From the NCBI RefSeq assembly GCF_018141165.1, contig NZ_CP058558.1:124001-188000 (forward strand): 64,000 nt of DNA, read 5' to 3'. The notes beneath the pieces were generated by a model. The model saw only the letters and a program-made list of their open reading frames with translations, ran no database searches and was not told where the DNA came from. This stretch comes from Alkaliphilus sp. B6464. GTDB lineage: Bacteria; Bacillota; Clostridia; Peptostreptococcales; Natronincolaceae. Position numbers and translations under genes: made by a program. Shown piece by piece: positions 50,783-59,725 of the stretch (position 1 is its first letter; the number at the start of each line of letters is the position of its first letter).

Positions 50783-51133
50783 TTATCTATTTAACGTTTT
50801 TATGTTTTCAATCAACTTCCTAATTCCTATAATGTCATAATTATAGAAAATTTCCTTGTTTATATCTTGCTGAAAGTTTTCTTTCTTTTCTTCAGAAAGA
50901 GCATTGAATAGTTCATTAAATTTCTTTAATAATGGTTGATAATTTTTCAGTATAACTTCTTCTATTGCCAAATACCCTTCTAAATTTGTCTTTTTATATT
51001 GTTCATATTTAGGGTTATTAAAATTATTTAAAAGAACATTTTTTATTTTAATAAGTTCTTCAATTTCTCCATTATTATAGGCATCTTCTGGACTCATTCC
51101 TTTTAAATCACCAAATTTAATTATATAACTCAT
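50783..51133 (-). CDS. hypothetical protein, 116 aa
   Basis: The start follows AGGGAGGTA. Begins MSYIIKFGDLKGMSPEDAYN, a short beta-turn-helix, then is fully helical. The opening pattern (G.LKG.SPE.A) suggests a small repeat or adaptor domain. Probably the first gene of the 50.3-51.1 kb group. Confidence 0.65.
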   Translation of the reverse strand: MSYIIKFGDLKGMSPEDAYNNGEIEELIKIKNVLLNNFNNPKYEQYKKTNLEGYLAIEEVILKNYQPLLKKFNELFNALSEEKKENFQQDINKEIFYNYDIIGIRKLIENIKTLNR

Positions 51134-51277
51134 AAATAAAATACCTCCCTATAAATTAATGTTCATATTATAATAATGCACCATATCCATTTCAACAAAA
51201 TATTTTAAAACTGTTATAACTTATATTTAAAAAAGTATACTCATAAATTGTTTTTCTATTTTTAGTACTTTATAATT

Positions 51278-51289
51278 TTAAACATAACA
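51278..51289 (-). promoter_or_regulatory. conserved promoter-like element
   Basis: TGTTATGTTTAA on the minus strand, about 145 bases upstream of the 51133 gene. Confidence 0.5.
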
Positions 51290-51350
51290 CAATATAAACA
51301 AAGCAATAATTACACTAATTTATATATCAACAGACAAAGGAGGAGTTAGT

Positions 51351-51845
51351 ATGTATGAAACACATATTATCCAATGCCTATTAAGCATTTTATATACAAT
51401 TAAAGAGCATGAAAATGTAAATAAAGAAATTAAAGTATTAAATAAATTATTAAGAAAAACATTAAGAAATCGCTTCTTATCAGAGATTGAAATAAAGTTT
51501 CTTGCTGAATTATCTAACAAATATTCCTATTTATTAAATATACTATTAGAAAATAACCACAAAAATAGAATAGAAAAAATCGCTACAATGAATAATTTAT
51601 GTTATAACTACTTTAAAGCAGAATCTTTTATACTTCTATTACAGAAAAAGGATATTACACATCTAATTAAACAAATAGATTATATTAATAAAGATATTAA
51701 TGAATTTAATAGCAACTACGATAATGAAAATTTTCTTATTAATATTGAAAAAAAATATAAATCCTTGATTAATAAGTTTTTTCAAGTCATTAAAAATTGG
51801 TTAGATCTAAGTAGTACAAAAACCTTCCAAGAAGGATTAATTTAA
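51351..51845 (+). CDS. hypothetical helical protein, 164 aa
   Basis: The ATG follows AAAGGAGGA. Almost all helix, Lys/Asn/Leu-rich, with a C-terminal segment SLINKFFQVIKNWLDL. No recognised family. A terminator follows. Confidence 0.7.
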   Translation: MYETHIIQCLLSILYTIKEHENVNKEIKVLNKLLRKTLRNRFLSEIEIKFLAELSNKYSYLLNILLENNHKNRIEKIATMNNLCYNYFKAESFILLLQKKDITHLIKQIDYINKDINEFNSNYDNENFLINIEKKYKSLINKFFQVIKNWLDLSSTKTFQEGLI

Positions 51846-51860
51846 TAATTTGCTTAAAAC

Positions 51861-51890
51861 TAAAATCACACTTAATTAAGTGTGATTTTA
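51861..51890. terminator. bidirectional terminator
   Basis: TAAAATCACACTTAA/TTAAGTGTGATTTTA perfect palindromic stem. Confidence 0.75.
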
Positions 51891-51961
51891 CTGTTTAAAT
51901 AATACATTTTTATAATAAATAGAGTTAATTGCTTATTAGAAATCAAAAAAATCTTCTCTAA

Positions 51962-52591
51962 TCATACGTCTATAACTGCCTTATTGTATTCTCTTACCTT
52001 ATGTGGAGGAACGAAACAAGAACGACAACGAGGCTCATAACTTTCTTTATCACCAATAAGTTCAATCGGGCCATCTTCAGCAGGTAATGCATCCACTAAT
52101 CTTTGTGTGAACTGTGCAGGACGACCACAACAAGCACAGTATGCTGTTTTCTTAACTATTTTATCAGAAATTGCCATTAGATCTCCAGTATATCCAAAAG
52201 GTCTTGCTCTAAAATCAAGATCTAAACCTGCCACAATAACGTGACTCCCTCTATAAGCAATTTCAAAAACAACATCTACTATTTTGTCATCAAAAAATTG
52301 TACTTCATCAAATGCAACAATATCGTAACCTTCACTTGTTTTAAGTATTTCTTTCTCTAACTCCTTATCAATAATCTTATTAATAGATACTGCTTCCATT
52401 TTTAGCCCTAAACGACTAACTATTTCATCGTCGGAAAAACGATTATCATTACTTGGTTTAAAGGCAATTACTTTTTTTCCCCCATACTTTTCTTCCTTCT
52501 TGCATCTATTAACAAGTTCACCACTTTTTTCTGCAAACATAGGTCCCGTAATTACTGTTATAAATCCTGACTTACCATCATAAAAATTCAT
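51962..52591 (-). CDS. tdk: thymidine kinase
   Basis: The 209-aa protein is a type II thymidine kinase that phosphorylates thymidine for dTMP supply. It has the P-loop ITGPMFAEKSGEL (14-26), the catalytic Glu in FDEVQFF (94-100), the lasso region, and zinc ligands CACC (near 149-152) and CRSC (near 188-191). The P-loop has Glu21 where family members have Gly before the Lys, an odd change. The start follows AGGGGGGAT. Such kinases are common on large phages that alter nucleotide pools. Confidence 0.93.
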   Translation of the reverse strand: MNFYDGKSGFITVITGPMFAEKSGELVNRCKKEEKYGGKKVIAFKPSNDNRFSDDEIVSRLGLKMEAVSINKIIDKELEKEILKTSEGYDIVAFDEVQFFDDKIVDVVFEIAYRGSHVIVAGLDLDFRARPFGYTGDLMAISDKIVKKTAYCACCGRPAQFTQRLVDALPAEDGPIELIGDKESYEPRCRSCFVPPHKVREYNKAVIDV

Positions 52592-52783
52592 AATGATCCC
52601 CCCTTTTTTATTTCTTTAGTATCATAATGATATCCCTATTAACTTGCAACAAATAATTTATTTTTACGATATATCTACTTTATCAATATAACATTCTACC
52701 TCAATTTGTTTGATAAGATTTTTTATTCAATAAAAAAACATTGGAATTAATTGAAAACAAATCCTGAAGTCTTTATAATGTTC

Positions 52784-52793
52784 TATGTTTAAA
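52784..52793 (+). promoter_or_regulatory. weak copy of the conserved element
   Basis: TATGTTTAAA preceded by TGTTC; an imperfect copy 22 bases ahead of the RDD gene. Confidence 0.35.
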
Positions 52794-52815
52794 ATACGAA
52801 TAGAGGTGATACAAT

Positions 52816-53676
52816 ATGAGTTTTAAAGATAGGCTTAATAATTTAAATAACATCAATGATTTCCAACAATCAAACCAACAACAAGAAAACATAAATTATA
52901 ACAATTATAGTAATCAAAATTATCCTGAAGATAATTATAGTGATCAGTATAATAATCCATACAGACAACATCCTCAAAGCCCTAATTTAGAGCCATATGC
53001 TGTGAACACAAATGAACAATATTACCAAGGTCAACAAAATAATTATAATCAAGGCCATAATTATGCACAACCTCAAGATCAGTTTGGCAATTTTAATTCG
53101 CAGCAAGGTTTTAATCATAACCAAGATCTTATGCATGGACATAATAACTCTTATTATGAATCAAGAAAAATATTAAACAGGGTAGATACAGCAGATGCTT
53201 TAAGAGTCCCTTCTGCCAATAAAAAGAAAAGATTTTTAGCAAGTTTATTAGACGGACTTGTCCTTTCAATTCCTACTGGTATTTTAAGTATGCTTTTTAT
53301 TGTGCCAACTATTCAACAAGTTATGAAGTCTCCTAGTTATGAAATAGGTGGATACAAGGTGCTTATCAATCAAATATTAGGAAAATCAATATTAATAAGT
53401 TTAATCAGTTTGTTTTTATTCTTTCTTTATTATGTAGTAGTTCCTTGCTATGTTTTAGAAGGACAAACTTTAGGTAAAAAAATTATGAAAATTAAAATTA
53501 TAAACTGTGAATCTTATAGTCAGCCACTTTCTTTGGGACAATATCTCCTCAGAGAATTTTTAGGAAGATTTTTAAGCAGTCTTTTATTCATAGGATATCT
53601 CATGATTCTGTTTACTAAAGAAGGTAGAGGACTACATGATATTATCGCAAAAACTAATGTAATAAATTATGAGTAA
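52816..53676 (+). CDS. RDD-family membrane protein with Asn/Gln-rich N-terminus
   Basis: Residues 1-115 are low-complexity, rich in Asn, Gln and Tyr, like a prion-like or disordered domain. Residues about 135-285 form an RDD domain: the start KKRFLASLLDGLVLSIPTGI with conserved Arg/Asp, GQTLGKKIMKIKI near 225, and LLREFLGRFL near 248. Three or four membrane helices. RDD proteins may act in transport, but the substrate is unknown. The start follows AGAGGTGA; the gene is followed after 15 bases by a lipoprotein gene. Confidence 0.85.
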   Translation: MSFKDRLNNLNNINDFQQSNQQQENINYNNYSNQNYPEDNYSDQYNNPYRQHPQSPNLEPYAVNTNEQYYQGQQNNYNQGHNYAQPQDQFGNFNSQQGFNHNQDLMHGHNNSYYESRKILNRVDTADALRVPSANKKKRFLASLLDGLVLSIPTGILSMLFIVPTIQQVMKSPSYEIGGYKVLINQILGKSILISLISLFLFFLYYVVVPCYVLEGQTLGKKIMKIKIINCESYSQPLSLGQYLLREFLGRFLSSLLFIGYLMILFTKEGRGLHDIIAKTNVINYE

Positions 53677-53691
53677 TAAAGGAGTGATAAT

Positions 53692-54282
53692 ATGAAAAAG
53701 ATTATTATTTTACTAACATTTGTACTGTTTGCAGCAGGACTACTGACAGGTTGTAACTTTAAAAAAGACAAGATAATTAAGGATGTAAGTCCTTACATTA
53801 TAATGCAATCTAACGATAGAAGTGTTTATTACGATAAAAAGGCAGAATTCAAAGTGTATTTAAGAGGGAAAGCCTCTACTAGCACCCTTAAAACTTATGG
53901 GAAAGAAATTATAGCAAATAATAAAAATAACTATGACGCAATATTAATTCTTTTCTACGATATTCAAGAGGAGGCTCTTGTGAATTACTCAACTCCATTA
54001 GGAGTGGTTACATGGGGTCCTAAAGGGAAGTTTAATGAATCTATTAAAGTTGGGGAGTCTAATAAAAATGATAATATTATTGTTGTTCAGAACAATACAG
54101 AAAATCATAAAGTAACAGCAGAAGAAAAAGATTTTTATAATCAATATTTAAAATATGTTAGAGAACATAAAGAGGCAACCACTGAAGATCTGACTAAACG
54201 ATTCAATAAAACTGCTGAAGAATTAGAAAATCAAATTATAAAGGTTAAAACAAGATTTAATGAGGATATTAAACTTCCTTAA
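53692..54282 (+). CDS. lipoprotein, 196 aa
   Basis: The signal peptide ends in LLTGC, with Cys21 as the lipid site. The mature part is mixed alpha/beta with a helical, charged C-terminus (EEKDFYNQYLKYVREHKEAT). No family recognised. It is the second gene in an operon with the RDD gene and is 15 bases before the 54298 gene's start. Confidence 0.75.
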   Translation: MKKIIILLTFVLFAAGLLTGCNFKKDKIIKDVSPYIIMQSNDRSVYYDKKAEFKVYLRGKASTSTLKTYGKEIIANNKNNYDAILILFYDIQEEALVNYSTPLGVVTWGPKGKFNESIKVGESNKNDNIIVVQNNTENHKVTAEEKDFYNQYLKYVREHKEATTEDLTKRFNKTAEELENQIIKVKTRFNEDIKLP

Positions 54283-54297
54283 ATAGGGGTGATATTT

Positions 54298-54972
54298 ATG
54301 AGTAAAAATAGTCAGGGAATTATAAAAAGCCTAGTTTATTCAGATAGAAATATAACTCCTAAAAACATGAAATATGATTTATTAAAAGAAGTACTTAAAT
54401 CAGAAGAATTAGATTCTATTATTGAAAATAAAAATGGTGAAATGAAAAAGATTTTAATTTATTATAAAGATAAAATTAATAATGACAAATCTCTCAAAGG
54501 ATTTGATTATTATCTAGACAAAGTAAACACAGTAAGAGCCAAAAGATTAAATACAATAATGAATGGAAATGTAAATAAGGTTGTTCATAATCGTCTAAAA
54601 GATATGTATAGAAATGAAGAAATTGAAGATGAGATTAGAGATAGGGGCGTAAAACATTTTAAAGTAAGAAATGAATCCTTAGAAGTAAATATAACTGTTC
54701 TTACAGATTTAGAATATCAACTTCAGATGTTTCGATTAGATACTATCTATAATATTATTACGACTTATGAAAAAATAAAAAGCACAGAATTATTTATCTG
54801 GTATGAAAATATTAAAAAATATACTCAAACTGCTTATGGACATCTACCTATCAAAAGCAAAGGCAAAATATACTTAGGTAAAGATCATTTAAAAGAAGAA
54901 GAAATTCTTTTATATCATTGCTTAACTAATGACCATATATATTGTGTAAAGAGAGTAAAAATGAATTTTTAA
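54298..54972 (+). CDS. hypothetical protein, 224 aa
   Basis: I chose the ATG after TAGGGGTG (54298) over a TTG/ATG-like upstream start in the ribosome site. The protein is basic and mostly helical to 130, then beta/alpha with ETLEVNITVLTDLEYQL-like sequence. Third gene in the RDD-lipoprotein operon. A terminator follows. Function unknown. Confidence 0.7.
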   Translation: MSKNSQGIIKSLVYSDRNITPKNMKYDLLKEVLKSEELDSIIENKNGEMKKILIYYKDKINNDKSLKGFDYYLDKVNTVRAKRLNTIMNGNVNKVVHNRLKDMYRNEEIEDEIRDRGVKHFKVRNESLEVNITVLTDLEYQLQMFRLDTIYNIITTYEKIKSTELFIWYENIKKYTQTAYGHLPIKSKGKIYLGKDHLKEEEILLYHCLTNDHIYCVKRVKMNF

Positions 54973-54983
54973 TTTTATAAAGC

Positions 54984-55020
54984 AAAATAGAGAGCAGCGT
55001 TAGTGCTGTTCTCTATTTTT
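54984..55020 (+). terminator. terminator
   Basis: AAAATAGAGAGCAGC/GCTGTTCTCTATTTTT stem with T run. Confidence 0.85.
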
Positions 55021-55034
55021 TTATTAAAATTATC

Positions 55035-55238
55035 TCATGCTTTTTTTATTCTATCTGGAACACTGTATCCCATATCAAATGCTGCCACGATATCAACATT
55101 ATATTTTGATGCACAATCATTGCAATAAGTCTTTTTATCTTTGCTTAAAACAACAGAAGATATTTTTTTATTGCATTTGCAACATTCTCTTTTTATATTC
55201 ACAATGGTACTTCTTATTAAACCTTCTATTTCACTCAA
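55035..55238 (-). CDS. small zinc-finger protein, 67 aa
   Basis: A TTG start follows CAAGGAGGAG. CCKC (19-22) and CNDC (39-42) form a likely treble-clef or ribbon zinc site. It overlaps by 4 bases the stop of a tiny upstream frame (55235-55297) that carries its own CxxC. Possibly an RNA- or DNA-binding regulator. Not recognised. Confidence 0.65.
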   Translation of the reverse strand: MSEIEGLIRSTIVNIKRECCKCNKKISSVVLSKDKKTYCNDCASKYNVDIVAAFDMGYSVPDRIKKA

Positions 55239-55297
55239 ATTAAACTCCTCCTTGTAATATTTTTATTGCATCGTTCACACTTTTCGGGAATATTCAT
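55235..55297 (-). CDS. 20-aa CxxC peptide coupled to the next gene
   Basis: An ATG after AGGAGGACG opens MNIPEKCERCNKNITRRSLI, whose stop overlaps the TTG start of the zinc-finger gene (TTGA). It could be a leader peptide for translational coupling, or the remnant of a duplicated knuckle. Confidence 0.45.
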   Translation of the reverse strand: MNIPEKCERCNKNITRRSLI

Positions 55298-55433
55298 ATC
55301 ATTTCGTCCTCCTATTATTTATCATTATATTTTAAAATAAATATTATATCTACTTCGTTTATTGAAACTTTTCCACCCATACGATATCAGAACCCCATGA
55401 ATTCCAAAACTGGATACCCTCATATAAAATAAA

Positions 55434-57608
55434 TTATCTTTGTATTCTTAAATAAAACTTAGAATATCGAGCATCCTCATCATTGTTTTTAACTGAATAT
55501 TCAATGGCCTCCTTTGTCCCAAAAAATTTTACTACAGCCTTCCCTCTTGTGACTCCTGTATAAAGAAGTTTTTTCTTCAACATCTTTTTGTGACTAAGTA
55601 CAGCAGGAATAAGGCATATCTTACATTCACTTCCTTGACTTTTATGAATACTACATGCATAGGCAAGTTCGAGTTTCATTATTTCTTCTCTACCTATAAA
55701 CTCAATTTCTTGATCATCAAATTTTGCAATAATTATAGGATCTTGCCCTGTTTTATTAATATCAATAATATATCCTATATCTCCATTAAAACATTTTTTT
55801 TCATAATCATTTTTTGTTTGCATAACCTTATCACCGATTCTATAAGAGGTAGAACCGAAAACAACTTCAGGCCTCCCTTTTACAGAGGGATTAATAGCCT
55901 CTTGTACTAAATCATTTAGAGATTTACTACCACAAACGGTTTTCTTTTTTAGAGGAGATAAAATTTGGACTTCATCGAGTGTCAATCCATCCTCTTTAAT
56001 AAGTCTTACATATTCATCAACAATAAGTTTCGCAACTATATTTTCATCACTTTCTTCTATTAATGTAAAGTCTTTATGATCTAAATTAGGCATTTGACCT
56101 TCATTAATAAGTGTAGCATTTGGTACAATTGGAGATGTTTCAGCCTGTCTAAATATAGTATCAAGTCTCACAACACTAATTACATCAGAGTTGATTAAAT
56201 CCGCAAGCACATTACCTGCTCCTACAGATGGCAACTGATCAACATCACCAACAATTATAAGTTTAGTAGTGTTTTCTAAGGCTCTAAGTTTTTTATCTAA
56301 AAGGATAATGTCAACCATACTATATTCGTCCACGATAAGAACATCAGCATCTACTGGATTGTCCTCATTCCTACCACATTTCAATTCGTCACCAAAAGGC
56401 TTATACTCAAGCATACGGTGAATTGTTTTTGCGTTTTTTCCTGTTGATTCTTCCATACGCTTTGCAGCCCTTCCAGTAGGTGCCGCAAGTTCAATCTTAG
56501 TTCTTGGTTCATTTTTTAGTAAGGCTTGAATTATACCGTTAACTGTTGTAGTTTTACCAGTGCCGGGACCACCTGTAATAACCAAGACTTTATCTGTAAG
56601 TGCTGATTTTATTGCATCCTGCTGTTTTGCTGCATATTCTACTCCCATCTCATCCTGAATTTCTTTAATGATTTCATCAAGATCTTTATTGAGAGGAATA
56701 TTGTATTTGCTTTCTCTTATTTTATAGAGTTTTCTTGCTGCATACCTTTCGGCAAAATAATACATTGGTAGATATACGGCTGTATCTTCTTCTATAATGA
56801 GTTCCTTATACTCCTCCATATGAAGCATTACTTTCATTATATAATTATTATCAACTGGCATCTGATTCTTAAATGACAAGATTGCATTAACTTTTTTAAT
56901 TAGTTCATCGGCAGGAAGGTAGGTATGTCCATTTTCAGATGCTAAAAATAGAGCATGTTTAATACAACTATATATACGAAATCCACAATCATGTTCTATT
57001 CCCTTGTCTTGTGCGATATAATCTACTTCAGAAAAATTAATCCCTGAAATATCATCTGCTAATTTATATGGATTTGTTTCTAAAATATTTAAAGAATCCT
57101 CATGATAAGTTTCATAGATTTGATTAATTTTCCTTAGCGATATGCCATATGGTCTCAAACCCTCAACCAATTTATTAACAACATCATTCTTAACAATTTC
57201 ATTATGAACTTTTTGAACAATATTACTAGGTATGCCAATAGTAACTAATCTTGTATGTTCCTTTTTTATTACATTTAATGTGTTCTTTCCAAAAGCATCT
57301 ACAATCCTTTTTGCTCTTGATGGTCCAATTCCATCAAAACTTGTTAGATAGTTTCGGATTTCTAATTCATCTAAGTCTGTAATTTTTTCAACACCATGTA
57401 CTTCAAATTGTCTTCCATATGTTTTATGAAAAACCCATTTACCATTGAAATTAAATTTTTCTCCTGTTGCACATTTAAAATTTCCAACAATAGAAATTTC
57501 GTTTCCTGAAGAAGTTTCTTTTCCTATGGCAATTGTATACGTATTTGCTACATTATGATGAAGAACTTTATTTATTAAAATACTTTTTATGTGTACTAAT
57601 TTATCCAA
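55434..57608 (-). CDS. recD2: RecD2-like superfamily 1 DNA helicase
   Basis: A TTG start follows GAGGAGGTA. The 724-aa protein has an N-terminal OB-like region (1-75), a helix-hairpin-helix patch (FDGIGPSRAKRIV, 91-103), Walker A GGPGTGKT at 346-353, Walker B VDEYSMVD near 430, GDVDQLPSVGAG (motif III), and the C-terminal UvrD-like motifs (ACSIHKSQGSE, YTGVTRGK). This is the RecD2/TraA-type 5'-3' helicase plan, without a nuclease domain. Likely role in recombination or replication-fork processing. Confidence 0.93.
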   Translation of the reverse strand: MDKLVHIKSILINKVLHHNVANTYTIAIGKETSSGNEISIVGNFKCATGEKFNFNGKWVFHKTYGRQFEVHGVEKITDLDELEIRNYLTSFDGIGPSRAKRIVDAFGKNTLNVIKKEHTRLVTIGIPSNIVQKVHNEIVKNDVVNKLVEGLRPYGISLRKINQIYETYHEDSLNILETNPYKLADDISGINFSEVDYIAQDKGIEHDCGFRIYSCIKHALFLASENGHTYLPADELIKKVNAILSFKNQMPVDNNYIMKVMLHMEEYKELIIEEDTAVYLPMYYFAERYAARKLYKIRESKYNIPLNKDLDEIIKEIQDEMGVEYAAKQQDAIKSALTDKVLVITGGPGTGKTTTVNGIIQALLKNEPRTKIELAAPTGRAAKRMEESTGKNAKTIHRMLEYKPFGDELKCGRNEDNPVDADVLIVDEYSMVDIILLDKKLRALENTTKLIIVGDVDQLPSVGAGNVLADLINSDVISVVRLDTIFRQAETSPIVPNATLINEGQMPNLDHKDFTLIEESDENIVAKLIVDEYVRLIKEDGLTLDEVQILSPLKKKTVCGSKSLNDLVQEAINPSVKGRPEVVFGSTSYRIGDKVMQTKNDYEKKCFNGDIGYIIDINKTGQDPIIIAKFDDQEIEFIGREEIMKLELAYACSIHKSQGSECKICLIPAVLSHKKMLKKKLLYTGVTRGKAVVKFFGTKEAIEYSVKNNDEDARYSKFYLRIQR

Positions 57609-57710
57609 TATAAAATACCTCCTCTGTTACAATGAATAAAATCCTTATATTATGTCCTATAAATTTTAAAAATTTAATTAGTTGTATATCAAGTTAATTC
57701 TTTCATCTTA

Positions 57711-57722
57711 TGTAACATAACA
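57711..57722 (-). promoter_or_regulatory. conserved promoter-like element, variant
   Basis: TGTTATGTTACA on the minus strand, one mismatch, about 100 bases upstream of the recD2 start. Confidence 0.55.
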
Positions 57723-57859
57723 TAGGAACATTAATGGACTAATATTTCCAATGAATAAAAGAATATATATGTTTATAGTTAAATCTGCTTTGATATTTGA
57801 ATTACTAAGCCATGTCGTTTTTATAGCGACAAAAAGTATATTCTGTTTTAAAAATCATG

Positions 57860-57871
57860 TGTTATGTTAAA
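57860..57871 (+). promoter_or_regulatory. conserved promoter-like element, aldolase gene
   Basis: Exact TGTTATGTTAAA, 32 bases ahead of the ATG at 57904. The bases in front (AAAATCATG) match those at 61119 and nearly those at 63241. Confidence 0.8.
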
Positions 57872-57903
57872 ATCACAATTTTTAAAACACAGGAGGATTA
57901 TAT

Positions 57904-59073
57904 ATGAAACACTACGGACATTTAAGTAAGAAAAAATTAGACAGCATTTTTTATAAATTACCAGAAACATTTAATAGAAATACCAAGAAAGAAGTTTTGT
58001 CTCACTCATTAGGGGCTACCTTATATATGCCATCTACTAAAGAAAAGATTGCTGATGATTTAATCATAAAAAAACACCCATCCCTGACCTCTATAGTTAT
58101 CTGTTTAGAAGATGCTATTGGCGATAATGAAGTTGAAATCGGTATGAAGAATATATTCGATACAATGGAAAAGTTAAATAGGGCTATAAATGAAGATTTA
58201 ATTAAAGAAGATGAACTACCTCTTATGTTTATTAGAGTTAGGAACCCTCAACAATTAAAGAAACTTCTTTTTAAAAATAATAATGGTCAAAAGTTAAATC
58301 TATTGTGCGGATTCAATTTGCCTAAATTTACTTCAAAAAATGGTATTCTATATTTAGATGCAATTGAGGAATATAATATTAAAAATAATACAAAACTTTA
58401 TGCAATGCCTATTTTAGAAACTCCTGAAATTATCTATAAGGAAACAAGAATCAATGAGTTTATGAAAATCAAAGGAATTATTGATTCATACAAAGACCTT
58501 GTTCTTAATGTAAGAATAGGTGCTACAGATTTTTCTAGTCTTTATTCTATCCGTAGAGGAATGGATTTTACAATTTGGGATATTAATGTAATTAGTGATT
58601 GTATTACAGATATTATCAATATTTTTAATAGAGCAGAAGATAACTACACAATCTCTGGCCCCGTATGGGAATATTTCTCTAACAGCAATAGATTGTTAAA
58701 ACCTACACTTCGAGAAACTCCTTTTATTAAAAAAGGTAGTCAAGGAAGAAAGAAAAGATTAGATATGATTGATAAAGCAATTGATGGTTTAATTCGAGAA
58801 ATTATTTTGGATAAAGCCAATGGTCTTGTTGGAAAAACAATTATACATCCTAGTCACATCAGTTTTGTAAATGCAATGTATGTAGTTACTCAAGAAGAAT
58901 ATGAAGATGCAGCAAATATTTTAAGCAGTCAAGATATTGGAGTATTCAAAAGCGAATCTGGCAATAAAATGAATGAAGTTAAACCTCATACAAATTGGGC
59001 TATGGAGGTTGCTTTAATGGCCAAAATTTACGGAGTAATAAAAAAAGGTATTAATTACACAGACTTATTTTAA
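57904..59073 (+). CDS. HpcH/HpaI aldolase (citrate-lyase beta-like)
   Basis: The start follows CAGGAGGAT. The 389-aa protein has the TIM-barrel aldolase motifs TSIVICLEDAIGDNEVE (about 59-75), FIRVRNPQQLKKL (113-125), YAMPILETPEI (167-177) and a C-terminal IIHPSHISFVNAMY. Such enzymes cleave or form C-C bonds with acyl-CoA or keto-acid substrates. Within ter clusters a homologue accompanies the PRTase and PELOTA proteins in making a proposed nucleoside-like metabolite; the same neighbours follow here. The substrate is unknown. Confidence 0.88.
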   Translation: MKHYGHLSKKKLDSIFYKLPETFNRNTKKEVLSHSLGATLYMPSTKEKIADDLIIKKHPSLTSIVICLEDAIGDNEVEIGMKNIFDTMEKLNRAINEDLIKEDELPLMFIRVRNPQQLKKLLFKNNNGQKLNLLCGFNLPKFTSKNGILYLDAIEEYNIKNNTKLYAMPILETPEIIYKETRINEFMKIKGIIDSYKDLVLNVRIGATDFSSLYSIRRGMDFTIWDINVISDCITDIINIFNRAEDNYTISGPVWEYFSNSNRLLKPTLRETPFIKKGSQGRKKRLDMIDKAIDGLIREIILDKANGLVGKTIIHPSHISFVNAMYVVTQEEYEDAANILSSQDIGVFKSESGNKMNEVKPHTNWAMEVALMAKIYGVIKKGINYTDLF

Positions 59074-59085
59074 TTTACTAAATAA

Positions 59086-59112
59086 AAACAAGTACCATAT
59101 TGGTACTTGTTT
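59086..59112. terminator. bidirectional terminator
   Basis: AAACAAGTACCA/TGGTACTTGTTT stem with TAT loop. Confidence 0.8.
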
Positions 59113-59147
59113 CTATTTATACATTTATACTGGGTTCGTCAGATAAA

Positions 59148-59528
59148 TCAGCAATAAGTCCTTATTCGTCTAAGCATATCACATATTTGATAAGAATTTA
59201 TAGTTCCTAACCTTATATTTGTTTCTGAAAATACAATTTTTCTAAGTGAACATCCATCACAATTACGACCGCAATTAATGCTATTAAGTTGATTTGCAAG
59301 TTGTTTCAATGATTCATATATATCGTTTGTCGTTAATTCATTTGATCGTTTTATATTCCCTTCACACATCTCTATCGCCTTATTAAAGACCATTACTTGT
59401 TCTTCATATAACTTTGCTCTAACATCACCTTGATCAATTCTATCTTGTAAACTTTCAACGTGACTTTTTAGATATGATACTGTTCCCTGCCCTGTAACTT
59501 GATTAAATCCATGTATTGTTTTTTTCAT
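59148..59528 (-). CDS. hypothetical Cys-containing protein, 126 aa
   Basis: The start follows GAAAGGAGA. A helical N-terminal half precedes CGRNCDGC (about 87-94) and a late Cys (YC at the end), so a zinc or redox site is possible. It is the only minus-strand gene within the ter block. Not recognised. Confidence 0.65.
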   Translation of the reverse strand: MKKTIHGFNQVTGQGTVSYLKSHVESLQDRIDQGDVRAKLYEEQVMVFNKAIEMCEGNIKRSNELTTNDIYESLKQLANQLNSINCGRNCDGCSLRKIVFSETNIRLGTINSYQICDMLRRIRTYC

Positions 59529-59679
59529 TTTTCTTCTCCTTTCATAACCCTATTTATTTCATTACCAAAATCGCACATCATTTATGTTTAAACCCTTTCA
59601 CTTTTGAAGTAAGATTCCTTTTTTTGACTTTTACATAATACAGAATTTACTTCCTTAGAATCAAGACTTTTTAAATATA

Positions 59680-59691
59680 TGTTATATTAAA
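59680..59691 (+). promoter_or_regulatory. conserved promoter-like element, variant
   Basis: TGTTATATTAAA, 34 bases ahead of the PRTase ATG. Confidence 0.65.
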
Positions 59692-59725
59692 AAAACTTAT
59701 TTTAGTTCTAAGGAGGAAATTAACA

